Source: Amoebophrya sp. A120
Lineage: Eukaryota > Sar > Dinophyceae > Syndiniales > Amoebophryaceae
Assembly (NCBI GenBank): GCA_905178155.1
Contig: CAJINV010000001.1
Location: forward strand, 13,656,664-13,720,663
DNA: 64,000 bases
Direction: 5' to 3'
Part shown: piece by piece, positions 42,701 through 52,030 of the stretch
Position numbering within the stretch: the first letter of the stretch is position 1
Layout: every line of letters starts with the position of its first letter
Position numbers and translations under genes: made by a program
The notes under the pieces: generated by a model
The model's input: only the letters and a program-made list of their open reading frames with translations
What the model was told of the DNA's origin: nothing
Databases searched by the model: none

Positions 42701-45700
42701 CGCGCCGAGCCGGCAGTACGCGGTCGAGAAGGTGACGCGCCAGGAGCTGGAGCAGGACCTGACGTTTCTCGGCTTTCTGCACTTCCGCAACGAGATCAAG
42801 CCCGACTCCGCGGCGGCACTGGCGGAACTGCGCAACGCGAACATTCGGTTGGTCATGATCACGGGCGATAACCTGTGGACCGGAGTGCAGGTGGGGCTGC
42901 GCTCGGGGCTGGTACCCGGCAACGCGGTCATCCTCGCGGCTGACTTGGTATCCAATGCCGCAGCCGACCGGGCCACGGTCGCCGCGACGGGCCGCGCCAC
43001 CACCCAGCAGCAGCTCGGCGGGCGAAAAAGAACGCGAGATGTAGCGTCGCCCCCGCCGCAAATGCTCCAGTCGCTCCGGGAGTCCCACTACGACGAGTGG
43101 GTGGGGAGCGGCGCCCCGGAGGTGGACGTCGACCCCCTGCGGGACAGTCAGGCCCAGCGGCCGGCGTTGGCATCGGGCCTGGAGAGCTACGCGGAAAGCG
43201 AAGCGCGGGTCTCGCGGCCGAAGCCGTCGTTGTCGCGCTTGCTGTCCGACATCCCGCAGACGGTGCTGCACTGGAACTACATCCAGCGCGAGGACGAGAA
43301 GTACGCGGATGATTTTGCCGCGCTGATCCGGCCGAGCGGAAGCTCAGCGTACCGACCGAAGCTTGGCTACGTCGGCGACGGCCCCGAGGTGCACAGGCCG
43401 GTTCCGCGGGTCGACGCCGCGCGAGTTCTTGGCGGTGGTCTTCACGACCGCACGCCGGCCACCGGGAGGGTGAAGCAGGAGGGCAAGCAAATCGTGGTCG
43501 CGGTGAGCGAGGCGGCGCTGCTGTTTCTCAAGGCCGAGGACCAGGACTTGGCGGACTTCTTGCACGACAAAATCGCGGTGTACGGCCGCGCAACCCCGGG
43601 CGGCAAAGTCTCCGTCGTGCGGTCCATGCAGGCGGGGGGCAACATCGTGGGCATGTGCGGGGACGGCGGCAATGACGCGCCGGCGCTGCGCGCCGCCCAC
43701 GCCGGCATGGCACTGTCCGGCGGCGAAAAGTCCATGGTCGGGAGCTTTGTCTCTCCGAGCAGTTCCCTGTTCGGGTTATCGGAGCTAGTGCGCCAGGGCC
43801 GGTGCTGCGTGGTGACGTCGGTGAGTGTGATGCAGGTGGCCATCCTGTGCGGGGTCGTGGGACTCATTTTCCGCCTAATAGTCACGCTGATGGGTGGCTG
43901 CATGGGATTTTACGACCAGATCTTGGCGGAGATCCTGCTCGGCACCGTTTTTGCGGTGGTGGTCACCGTCAACGTGTCACCGGCTGCCACCGCAAGAATC
44001 CTGCTGAAGAAGTACCACAGAAGTGATGCGAAGCCAGACAGCAAGAGCTCTTGTAGTACATGTTGCGGCGGAAGGAATTCCAAAAGAGATGACAACATGC
44101 AGTCCAAAGAGCACGAGCCCACGGAGCACGAGAAGGAGGAAGAAGAGCGCGGCAAGGCGCTGGAGCGCGCCAAGCTGCAGCCGGGTGTGGTGTTGTCCTC
44201 TTCGCGGCCGAACGGGGATTTACTTTCCTGCACAAAGGTGACCACTCTGGTCAGTATCGCGGTTGCGTTAGCGATCTTCGCCGCGGCCATCTGCGTGATG
44301 CACCGATCGCAAAGCTGGAGTCAGATCCGGTCGCTGTACGAATTGCGGTTGGAGCAGCAGACGAACTACTTCCGGGGAAATATGTTTCCGGTGGGGCTGG
44401 CTTTCTGGTTCTACATGACCAGCATGTTCGTCCTGGTCACAACGCTCAGTTTCGACGCGCTGCGCTACCGCACCTGGTTCTTCAAGACGATTTCCTGGTG
44501 GTTTTACGCGGCCTTCTGCTTCGCAGTACTCGCCATCTACTTTACAGCCAACAACTGGTACAATGGCTGGTTCAACAAGTTCATCGACAACAAGCACGCC
44601 TGGCAGTACATTGAGGAAAATCCGGGCAAGTGGTTAAAATCCATGCTACCCGTAGACGTTGACGTGCGGGCCGAATTTCATTGGTTTCTGCGCCGCGACC
44701 CGGAGCAGGCTTTCACGGTCGACCCCTCAGCGTTGATCTACACGGTCACCCAGCCGCTGCAGCCGCCCATGCCGGGAAACGATAATAGAAGTAGTTTTGC
44801 TCAAACGTCGCCGCACCACGGGCCCGCAGCAGCTTTTTTGGAGCGGGAGGGAGAGGAGCTGCTGTTTGCGACTGATGCTGATGATCCGACTGCTGAGCAG
44901 GCAGATTGGTCACATTGGTCCTCGACGAGCTATGCGACTTCATCTTCGCCCGAGGGTGCCGGGCGAGATCGGATGCAGGCACAGATATTGAGTGCTGGTT
45001 CGAGTAGTAGCTTCATCCAGAGAAGAAAGAGAAATAAGGTGAAAATTGCCGTTGACGAGGACCCCTCTCCGGCACCAACGGGTCCGCCCCTCCCCCGGCC
45101 GGTGAATAATGGGGAGTCCCGCGTGGCGGACTACGAGGGCGCGGCCGTAGATTTTGCATCCCAAGACATGGCAGCGAAGGCGAGCCAGCTGTTGGGACAA
45201 TTCTACGCCGCCGCGGCTAAAGTTGGGTTAAAACCGCCACCGTCTGCTTCCCCGGAAGAACATCACACGCTCGTCGCGCAGATCCACAGCTACCGAGATC
45301 CGGATAATAGCAACACCAGGCCCGGGGCGGTCAGTGTGATGCTGCCAAAGGTAGATGAGTTGCTGTTCTCGCCGGCAAATGGCACGCTGGACGTCTGGGC
45401 ACAGAACAAGCCGGATCTGGTGTACCATTTCTGTCAGGAACTGTGCGAAGCCAGCTGGAAAGCGGGCGAGGATGCGTACAATGCCGGAATTGCGAAAAAC
45501 CGGTTTTACTGTTGGTATGTGGCCGTGTCAATGGTTCCCGGTTCAGACAGTATGTCATGTTTACTAGTTCCTCGGCTGGCCCAGCAGAGGCCTCTCGGGC
45601 CCGAATTGGAGCCTTACGTTCGAAGCGTGCTGAAGCCAACCGGGCAGTGGAATTTGGAAGCACCGCACAAGTACGACGCGACTGTGCCGCTGCCTTCCTA

Positions 45701-46310
45701 CGACCCCCTGATTATCAGACCAGCAAATGCAACCCTGGTCACGGAGGCAACGCCGTCGTGGGTACAGCTTTTTTCTGCTTTTGTTTTAATTTGTTCGTAC
45801 GATTTCTGCGCTACGTTGAGTGATCACCACAGTGCTAAAAGTTGTGAACCTTTTTTGGACGATTTGGATTTCGTCAGAAACAAAATTGTTCGTCGCAAAA
45901 AATCCTATGTTTGTAATCTTATCATCACAAAACAGACGGTGTTCTACGTGAATCGGCACAACGTGATCGGGTGGTATTCTATGACGACGCTCGGGGAGAG
46001 AGCGCCCGGGTCCTCGACTGTTGACCAGGGGTGCTGCGGGGATGAGACGCAGGAAGGGACGGCGAACGTGAACCCCAGCGGAGTGCTGGACCGGTCCCTG
46101 ACAAACACCGGGTACGCCCCAACGCCGGACTACTACCCCCGGGACGACTTTCAAGTGGAAGACGTGGATTGGTACCCGCAGGCGTACAGCAATTACCCCT
46201 CGGCGTGGCACACGCCCAACGACTACGTCGTGTACATGATGGGCTGCACCGCAGGGCTGTATATCGCGATTGTTCTCATTCTCATGCTGCAACTGATTCT
46301 AGAAAAGTAG
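39735..46310 (+). CDS. P5-like P-type ATPase, giant
   Basis: ATG 39735 opens one frame of 2,191 codons, or about 2,133 residues if the likely intron 45762-45935 is removed. P-type landmarks, numbered from this ATG, are: DESDLTGEP near 518 (actuator), IQCLDKTGTITEEG with phosphorylated Asp801, FTKGSFES (nucleotide-binding KG), MITGDN near 1041 and CGDGGNDAPALRAAHAGMA near 1310 (hinge). TGGNTYKGAMTRKIMYP before M3 and QFEFDASVQLQSVLV point to the P5 group, whose members include ATP13A2 polyamine and ATP13A1 helix transporters. Two membrane spans precede the actuator, as in P5. M4 reads LVINPGVLVGLI where P5 pumps have PPALP or PPELP. Low-complexity inserts and a 600-residue C-terminal extension with a last membrane span account for its size. 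Substrate cannot be read from the sequence. Confidence 0.85.
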   Translation: MVTANEIRYANFDVKLYSPGFVLYYILWLVVIPLSVWYRNWHYSKRRTTTGHRVVVSREEVDLGEKPGTVRKEVLIQCGYRDCFRGTLVFTAWCVLHGYATLVVFAAWMGRIQPRSFLGLFNNVFWLNFCNGTPCNPLPNPDFTNLKFFFLIWFIVSVVGFIVLSRFWREINNFFREPVPLGEADLVVIREFMIDSNPNSSLVLDESEEGNRLSRLEQDANGSYEVEQDDEIDEFKNAGRGPRLSGQRQQQNSPLLPPGRRTSAHWRERTGDTFVLSNVRQMCRVDTMADAQTKMINYESLELLFDGEAYRPPATDAAGCSLAELRAKMPRPITAAEIRHVARRTALTKQATSDGLASKMLSRSYSATEGERASDDEDGFYATEQPWDTVPKNELKIAVPSFCWLVGCELVIVINIWQMARAVQAGMNSSPALTFLPLIMTMLQIFYIAWTKRRGAIELRDSAQIPQCRLRIWRTMPSGEVRHVEALSIDLQPGDLFELPTAATVPCDCVLVEGFALIDESDLTGEPLPIAKMPLERRADETLDLKKHGKRHVIYSGTTIIQSEGPSVPPPVAAAAPLFQNVLPLSSFRGGTNINKDRGDNSSVQTPTFLSPAVTPDRVSMVEREQAEHSRGPHASDHSDPNNSDSDSSNSPRGSLGKIGKSGFLKSNGGAIAYVMKTGGNTYKGAMTRKIMYPTTVKYKFEDNMYVLLIGTVVVLMLLMLVPGIVKGAATPRMFYQYLVDGLYDSFLLAFLVINPGVLVGLIVAQSSAAARMELKSVFGIRTLEFNRLVMAGELSIQCLDKTGTITEEGLRLSAVQGVSEGGSSVEVLGERDARLGLQVYNDSSKRTLFEIGLSTCHTVQQDAETGELQGNAVEVEMVNFAHGDQLQFRKGETAGTNGIEYYDEKTGSQHFQSVRQFEFDASVQLQSVLVEQSASAKDNAFVVFTKGSFESVSKRCKPDTIPATAGALAKEKALQGFYVLSMATRRYDAPSRQYAVEKVTRQELEQDLTFLGFLHFRNEIKPDSAAALAELRNANIRLVMITGDNLWTGVQVGLRSGLVPGNAVILAADLVSNAAADRATVAATGRATTQQQLGGRKRTRDVASPPPQMLQSLRESHYDEWVGSGAPEVDVDPLRDSQAQRPALASGLESYAESEARVSRPKPSLSRLLSDIPQTVLHWNYIQREDEKYADDFAALIRPSGSSAYRPKLGYVGDGPEVHRPVPRVDAARVLGGGLHDRTPATGRVKQEGKQIVVAVSEAALLFLKAEDQDLADFLHDKIAVYGRATPGGKVSVVRSMQAGGNIVGMCGDGGNDAPALRAAHAGMALSGGEKSMVGSFVSPSSSLFGLSELVRQGRCCVVTSVSVMQVAILCGVVGLIFRLIVTLMGGCMGFYDQILAEILLGTVFAVVVTVNVSPAATARILLKKYHRSDAKPDSKSSCSTCCGGRNSKRDDNMQSKEHEPTEHEKEEEERGKALERAKLQPGVVLSSSRPNGDLLSCTKVTTLVSIAVALAIFAAAICVMHRSQSWSQIRSLYELRLEQQTNYFRGNMFPVGLAFWFYMTSMFVLVTTLSFDALRYRTWFFKTISWWFYAAFCFAVLAIYFTANNWYNGWFNKFIDNKHAWQYIEENPGKWLKSMLPVDVDVRAEFHWFLRRDPEQAFTVDPSALIYTVTQPLQPPMPGNDNRSSFAQTSPHHGPAAAFLEREGEELLFATDADDPTAEQADWSHWSSTSYATSSSPEGAGRDRMQAQILSAGSSSSFIQRRKRNKVKIAVDEDPSPAPTGPPLPRPVNNGESRVADYEGAAVDFASQDMAAKASQLLGQFYAAAAKVGLKPPPSASPEEHHTLVAQIHSYRDPDNSNTRPGAVSVMLPKVDELLFSPANGTLDVWAQNKPDLVYHFCQELCEASWKAGEDAYNAGIAKNRFYCWYVAVSMVPGSDSMSCLLVPRLAQQRPLGPELEPYVRSVLKPTGQWNLEAPHKYDATVPLPSYDPLIIRPANATLVTEATPSWVQLFSAFVLICSYDFCATLSDHHSAKSCEPFLDDLDFVRNKIVRRKKSYVCNLIITKQTVFYVNRHNVIGWYSMTTLGERAPGSSTVDQGCCGDETQEGTANVNPSGVLDRSLTNTGYAPTPDYYPRDDFQVEDVDWYPQAYSNYPSAWHTPNDYVVYMMGCTAGLYIAIVLILMLQLILEK
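45762..45935 (+). other. probable stop-free GT-AG intron in the ATPase gene
   Basis: The 174-nt stretch begins GTACAG and ends ACAAAACAG. It is much richer in A and T than the coding DNA around it, has a T-rich middle, and encodes a Cys/Lys-rich peptide unlike its surroundings. Its length is a multiple of three and it has no stop, so it is hidden in the open frame. Removal joins PSW to TVFYVNRHN. Confidence 0.6.
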
Positions 46311-46669
46311 AACGCGAACAGAGCTGTGCGGATGGCAATAGGTAACAACGTATTCTTCAGCCTTTTCTCAGCAGGCATTTTTCTTTTGGCGATTTCTGGT
46401 ACAATGATTTGACATGAACTACATGATTTGATAGCGATTTTAACTTTTTACACGGTCGCGCTTAGAGCTCTTTGACCTACACGAAACTAAAACATCAAAT
46501 ACAACAACTTTGGAATATAACGCATTTCTATACGCTTACACGGCAGATATACTCGGATTTTTTTGTGGAACGTAAACATTCAATCACTTACAACATAACT
46601 TATGACGCTTGATTCGAAAAGACCAAGACGACACATTTTTTTTTTTTCATACGGAGAAATTCATACACG

Positions 46670-46813
46670 ATGAGTTCTATCATGTCTACAGTTTTGCCGA
46701 CGCCCGCCCTGCGTACACCTTACATGATTTTGAGTTTATCATTAGCAACGATTATTCCATCTACGTACTTTGTCCTGATTGCATGGCTCAGTAAGTGGGT
46801 GGATCTTCGGTAA
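46670..46813 (+). CDS. possible small membrane protein or first exon
   Basis: ATG 46670 opens 47 codons with one membrane segment (YMILSLSLATIIPSTYFVLI). A perfect donor, GTAAGT, lies at 46791, so this may be a first exon of 121 nt rather than a complete gene. I could not find a next exon in matching phase; the exon-like piece at 47872 needs a different phase. Confidence 0.3.
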   Translation: MSSIMSTVLPTPALRTPYMILSLSLATIIPSTYFVLIAWLSKWVDLR

Positions 46814-47871
46814 GCTAAAAGTTGACTTCTAACTTACCTTCTGTCCTGAGACACAGACGCCCGATCGTTTCAGTGGCAGCTGCTGTAGAGCGAGGATGAC
46901 CTGCTCCTCATTCGGACATAATGCTGACGCTGTGATAGTCGACATTTTGATGCGCACGTTAAATCAATATGTGTGCAAACTGTCGATGTTGAAATGAAAG
47001 ACACAGATGAGTGGCTTCATTGCTTTCCCACAGCTAAGTATGCCTGAATGGTAGTAGGGGTGAGACGAGTCTTCGGGCGTGTTCGAAGATACTAGTGAAC
47101 AGATTTTTTGCCTGTGCGAAAAACGCATTGGTGTCATGAGGACTGCACTGCGATGCGCGACGAACAGAAAAAACAAGGACGATCTCCACCTGACTAGGTA
47201 TCGGCTGCGCAAGGATGATCTCGCTACGCTCAAGCAAGAGAAAAAGATCCGCGGCGTTTTTGAAGTGGTGCTGACCTTACAACTCACACAACTTTCTTTT
47301 TTTTTTCCCTGCCATTATGGTCCATCATCTGAATTGTCTTTCTGGAATTCCATTCTCTCATGGCGACCATTTGAATCGTAAATGTATTGCATCTTGTCAA
47401 CATGGGTTCACTTTTACAGATTTTCCGTTCACGCGCTCTCCATTTATTAATTTTCCTCATCTGATGGACCTACCAGATTCGTGTCTTTCCTAACTTTTTT
47501 GTTGAACTCAGAAACCCAAGAAATAAATGTGTGCTTGATTCTGTAGCCGGAAAACGAAAAGAGCCATCGGTTTTCAAAGCTAGCACTAGCGAAACAGTTC
47601 CGCTCATCTCGTGAAAAAAATAGCCTCTCGCTGCCGTTACAGGGTGGTCGTCGTCATCGATCGGAGTCTTACTATTCCGAGCCCCACCACAAAACCTCGC
47701 CGAAGATGATGATGCCAGGGTATCAAGATTATGTGCTTACCTTTCCTCCGTGATTTATTAGCCGCCTGGCTGTCTATGCATGAAGATGTCGATGTGCTAA
47801 GTACCGTGCGCATGCTTTGATGGTTGTGCACGGGACCGAGTGTATTAAGACATTATTGATTTTCGTACAGG

Positions 47872-48018
47872 TTAGCTCGCCCGCCGCCGCGGGAGTACAT
47901 CCCGGCAAAGTGGAAAGCAGTGATTCGGGGCGTCGCTTTCGTGAGCACCGTTGCCTACATCTACACGTGCGGCGAAACTTTTGATCAGGCTTTCCCCGAG
48001 AATATGAAGTTCGCTTAG
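47872..48018 (+). CDS. possible terminal exon, membrane-protein-like
   Basis: TTTTCGTACAG (ending 47870) looks like a splice acceptor. The frame from 47872 reads 48 codons to TAG 48016-48018, starting with a Pro-rich basic part (LARPPPREYIPAKWK) and then a hydrophobic segment (AVIRGVAFVSTVAYIYT). Its codon use is GC-rich like the coding exons here. The upstream exon in the right phase was not found. Confidence 0.35.
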   Translation, partial: LARPPPREYIPAKWKAVIRGVAFVSTVAYIYTCGETFDQAFPENMKFA

Positions 48019-48664
48019 AAGAGACACGAGGAAAACTACACGAGTAAAAACAAGACCTTGTTGTGCTCCTGGGCTCTTCACGATCTGAGATTTGTTTTGA
48101 TCTTTTAGTACGATGAACAAGAAATAAGCGATCAGGAAAAAAATATCACCGAGGCAAAACGCAATTGGTGTCATACCCCGGTACTGGGTTCCGTTTTTCC
48201 GCGACAGATTATGAATAATGCGAGATCACTACAGCCGGTACCGGTTCGTGTAAGTTTTTTTTTCCTTCAAGGAAGCTATCATCGAGTTTTACACTGACAG
48301 CTCCTTCTATAGCCAAACGTCCGCGCACGATCACTTGGAGCAAAGAATTTCATTCCAAACTAAATTGAGCGCGCTTTCGATCTAAAAACGAACAAAATCT
48401 AAATCAGAAGCAAAGGAAGCTGATCAAAATTTGTCGAAAATTCAAACGAGAGTCTATACTTGGTTGATGATCTTCTTTCGAACTTCTTTTCACTTGAAAA
48501 CGTGTAAGGACAATGAATTTTGCAAAGTGCTCACAGCGACTGAAAAAGTAGAAATTTGCTACGAACAAGAACTGACTACAATCTACTTAACAATGTCTGC
48601 CCTCTCTACTTGCGAATTGAAAGTGGTGGTTCAGTAGATTTCTTGATCAAACATACAAAAAGTT

Positions 48665-51600
48665 ATGTCGCATGTAAAACGACAAGCCGTGCGCGCCTGC
48701 GCTTGGGTGGACTGGGACGAATGGCTGGAGGTGTATGAGGCATTGTTTGAAAAGCAAAACTCCATGAAAGCCATCGACAAAATCGCCGAGTGGCGGTTGC
48801 GCAAGAAGCTACCCGTATCCGTCTGCGCTACCGCAACTTTGTTGGAAGCGCAAAAGGCCGACGACCACTACTGTTTTGTCCCGAGAATTGCCGGCGTTGC
48901 GAGAGGGGGACCCCTTACTGAATCGTTGGCGACTACTAAGAACTACCCAATTGGAGCAAATAACCACGTAGGTGATGGCGCAAAGAGTCGCCCTCTTGAG
49001 AGCCGACACGAAACTTCGACTTCCGCAACGAAACTGCACGCCCGGCTTAAGACCAAAACTTCGATGGTGCCCCACAACGAACAAGGAGCCTCTGGACAGG
49101 ATGCCTCAAATCCGGCCTGTTCGTTCCTCCCGGCCGAGGACCGGAATTCGCACGGCATCCGGTCGTATCAAATGTAAAAATGTCTGGGTCTGGAAGATTG
49201 CAACTTGTCATGCTGTTTTTGGACTCTAAAAAATTTTGTATTGCATGACAAGCAAGAGGGGCACACTTTGTGCTACACGGACAGGGCATTTCTCATGCGG
49301 AAGGTGCATCAGGAAGGCCTCTAAAAGTCTGCGATGCTACATCATGCATTACAGGCTTCATGGGTCGTGAGAAATATGCATGACAAGTCTTCTTGCATTC
49401 CTCCAGACCCAGACATTTTTACAATCCATAGGTCGCTGTACAGCATGGCGATCGTTCGCCTGGTCAACGGCATCGCGGACAACAAGCAGACGGGCGAGAA
49501 GGCAAAATCAGTCTCGGCGTTGTGGGCGGAGGCCGGGTGGCCGGCCTGGATTGCGGACCTGCGGCACCAGGCGACGCACCAGGACTTGCCGGCCCTGAGT
49601 TTGCTGCGGTTGGCCTGTCACCAACTGCTGCAGCTGCTACGGGAGAAGTACTGGGATCCCCAGCGCGAACTCCTCGCAGAGGACGAAACTAGAAATAGCA
49701 ACAAAGCAGGAATAGTTCCCTCCCCTAAGCGAAGGAAGTTGACGTCGGGAGAAGCGGCGGCAAAAGGTGCGACGGATCTTCGAATCGTAAATGCACAGAG
49801 GAAGAAGAGCGAAAGCAAGAGCTCAGCGGAAATTATATCAAAACACGTTCATCTCGCAGACGGTGCTGTTGGAACACGTGGAGGATCGTCCCGCGAGATA
49901 AACGACCAAGGAAAAGAACAAGAGATGGACCACCACGCGGGAACCGGCACACGAAAGGTAGTTCTCGAGCAATTTCTCAAGGACGAACTGGATCGGGCCA
50001 AAGCTGAGATTAGTGCGACGGAGAAGCAAAATTTGAAGAAATTATCGGCTAAGAAGAAGCAGGACCAGCAGCAGCAGGCAAATAGGATGAAAGGGAACAA
50101 GAAGAAAAACGCAATCGCGAATTTTCCGTGCGACGAGACTGGGACAAATCTGCCTGCCGATGGAGATGTGAGCGGCGTGCACGAAGTAGACAACGCGTCG
50201 AATAATTTTGACGATGACCCAGATCGTTTAGCAATTGTCTTCACCCGCGAAAGTGTGAACATGGCCCGTGTGAAACGGTTGCGGGACTTTGCGGACGCCG
50301 ATGTGGAGCAGATTTTGTCCTCCCTTTTGAAGGAACGAAAGTACGCCCTGGGCGATCTGTTGCTCTTCGAATGGTTCGAGATTACCAGCTTGTCGCAAAG
50401 GACCAAGTTTTGCCAGCTCCTGCTCAAGGCCCTAAACGCCAGCTTCCGCATCAAGGCAGCCACAGTCGAAGCGGTGGACAAAGGGATGAATAAAGAACAA
50501 GCTTTTACTAAACCACAGCCCTCCTCCGGAGAAGATGTTGAACAAGAGTTTCAGGTGCGGGAACAAGATAGTATCAAACTCGAAACTGCGAGTCGCACGA
50601 CCAACCAGATTCTTTCCTGCGTCCGTCGCCTCTGCGCATCTTCCGTCAACTTTGAAGAAACTTGGACCGATGTGTGCCGCGCGCTCTTGTTCACGGAAGA
50701 TCTGGCGCTGGAAACAGTTGAGGCGATTGTTGGGCAGTACGAAGACAAGGAGGAAAACGTCTACGGAAACGAGCATCCAAACTTGTTGAAAAAGGCCGAT
50801 TTTCTTCTGGACAACTACTCGCAGCAAGTTGCGGACTGTATCAACAAAGGAGAGGAAGAAGATTTTCGATTTCGAGACTCCGACACGCATAGTACACATT
50901 TCGAATTCATCGATGAAGAGGAAGAGGAATTTGCCTTGGAGCAAATGACTCGGGCATTGGTGGAGCGCGAGAACAAGAGAAAGAGCAGCATGAAACGAGC
51001 GAGTGGTCTGCAACTCGACGGTGGCGATATAATTGACGAGGACTGCGAAATAGAAGCGAATCTACTTCCCAACGACGTCGAAAAGCTACGATCTGCAAAC
51101 AGGCGGACAATCCGGCTAGACGAAGATTTCGTGTGGGCACCAGTGGGCACGCAATTCCGTGATTACTTGACGGCACCGGAAGAAGTGGAGGAAAATGCAT
51201 GCGTTCCTGGAACAAAGAAGACGCAGGAGAACGAGTGCGACAGGAACGGCGGGACGAGCTTTTCGTGCCTCGACCACGGATTGACAGACCGCCCGCCACA
51301 CGAGATGATCCAGGGCCGCAATTTGGTCGAGTACCACGGGAAGAAAACGCGCAAAATATCAAGAGGAAAAATCCCCCCTCCCCACATCGAAAAGTTATGT
51401 CTCCGAAAATTTGTATTGCTGATTTGAGACCACAAATCACGTCTGTCTTGCAACAAGGCAACTCCACAAGCTCCGCAGCATTGTGCAGGCGGTTTGTGAT
51501 GCCAGTGGGCCTACAGCATGGACGTTCCTCATTCTCGACGCCTAGGCCAAAACCTCTCTACTTAGGCTCAGTATGGGCCTGCATTCATTCTTCTCCAGCA

Positions 51601-52030
51601 AGAGAAATCTGATTTGTGTACGCAAATCCTGCATAAGAAGCTTCGTTTTGATGTGGGGAGGGGGGATTTTTCCTTTTCATACAAAATCGACCGGTACGAA
51701 AAGCTTTTCGAGGATTCTTCCGACGAAGAAAGAAAGAAAAGAAGGACAAGGCGAAAGAACATGGATCTTCACAATGGAAATATCAAAGTAGGGGACCACG
51801 ACGTCGACGAAGAAACCGATATCATCTTCGACACGCCCACGGATATCGTGGAAGAAGAAATTCGCGCGGAGCGGGAGCAGCGGCTGGTCGGAGACAAGGA
51901 TCTCGCGTTTTACGCCTGGTTCCAGCAACTAGAGGTCGTGCCAGATGCGGAAAACAAAGATGTTGACGAAGGGGAGCAGGAGCAGCCCGGAGATGAAGCG
52001 AGTGCAGAGAACGTAGCCCTGTTTCTTTGA
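48665..52030 (+). CDS. LAS1: LAS1 pre-rRNA endoribonuclease
   Basis: Exons 48665-49161, 49432-51356 and 51687-52030 encode about 921 residues. The spliced N-terminal part carries the LAS1 signature: WVDWDEWLEVYEALF, then AIVRLVNGIADNKQ and LWAEAGWPAWIADLRHQATH. The last part has the HEPN nuclease motif R-x4-H (Arg210-His215), the catalytic pair that cuts ITS2 of pre-rRNA in the nucleolus with Grc3/NOL9. LRLACHQLLQLLREKYW closes the domain. The first introner splits the LAS1 domain between the WDEW block and the AIVRLVNG block, so splicing is needed for a complete domain. The rest is a long, acidic and lysine-rich C-terminal region, as in other LAS1 proteins. A second introner lies near the C-terminus. 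ATG 48665 is the first Met of the frame. Confidence 0.88.
49162..49431. mobile_element. introner, family A, GT-AG capable, in LAS1
   Basis: The TSD is GGTCG, perfect, at 49161-49165 and 49431-49435. The left TIR is TATCAAATGTAAAAATGTCT then GGGTCTGG; the right is CCAGACCCAGACATTTTTAC. The intron can be drawn as GTCGTA...CCATAG, with GT from the left TSD copy and the G of AG from the right copy. Its 270 nt are a multiple of three but contain stops. It has internal GCATGACAAG motifs. Confidence 0.9.
51357..51686. mobile_element. introner, family B, non-canonical borders, in LAS1
   Basis: The TSD is CAAAA at 51352-51356 and 51682-51686. The TIRs begin TATCAAGAGGAAAAATCCCC and TATGAAAAGGAAAAATCCCC (from the right end, inverted) and continue CCCTCCCCACATC. 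No GT-AG is available. Removal of 330 nt restores the frame into RYEKLFEDSSDEERKK. Confidence 0.88.

Larger units (their letters stand above)
46311..48664. other. intergenic, 2.35 kb, with exon-like pieces
   Basis: No long gene was found. Two pieces look coding: 46670-46813 and 47872-48018, both listed separately. A frame around 47100-47270 is Lys/Arg-rich and of uncertain meaning. T-runs occur at 46637 and 47300. Confidence 0.4.

Noticed and set aside
46791-47871. Direct splice of the 46670 exon to the 47871 exon
   Set aside because: Donor and acceptor look good, but the joined phase reads into TAG at once; an unseen middle exon would be required.
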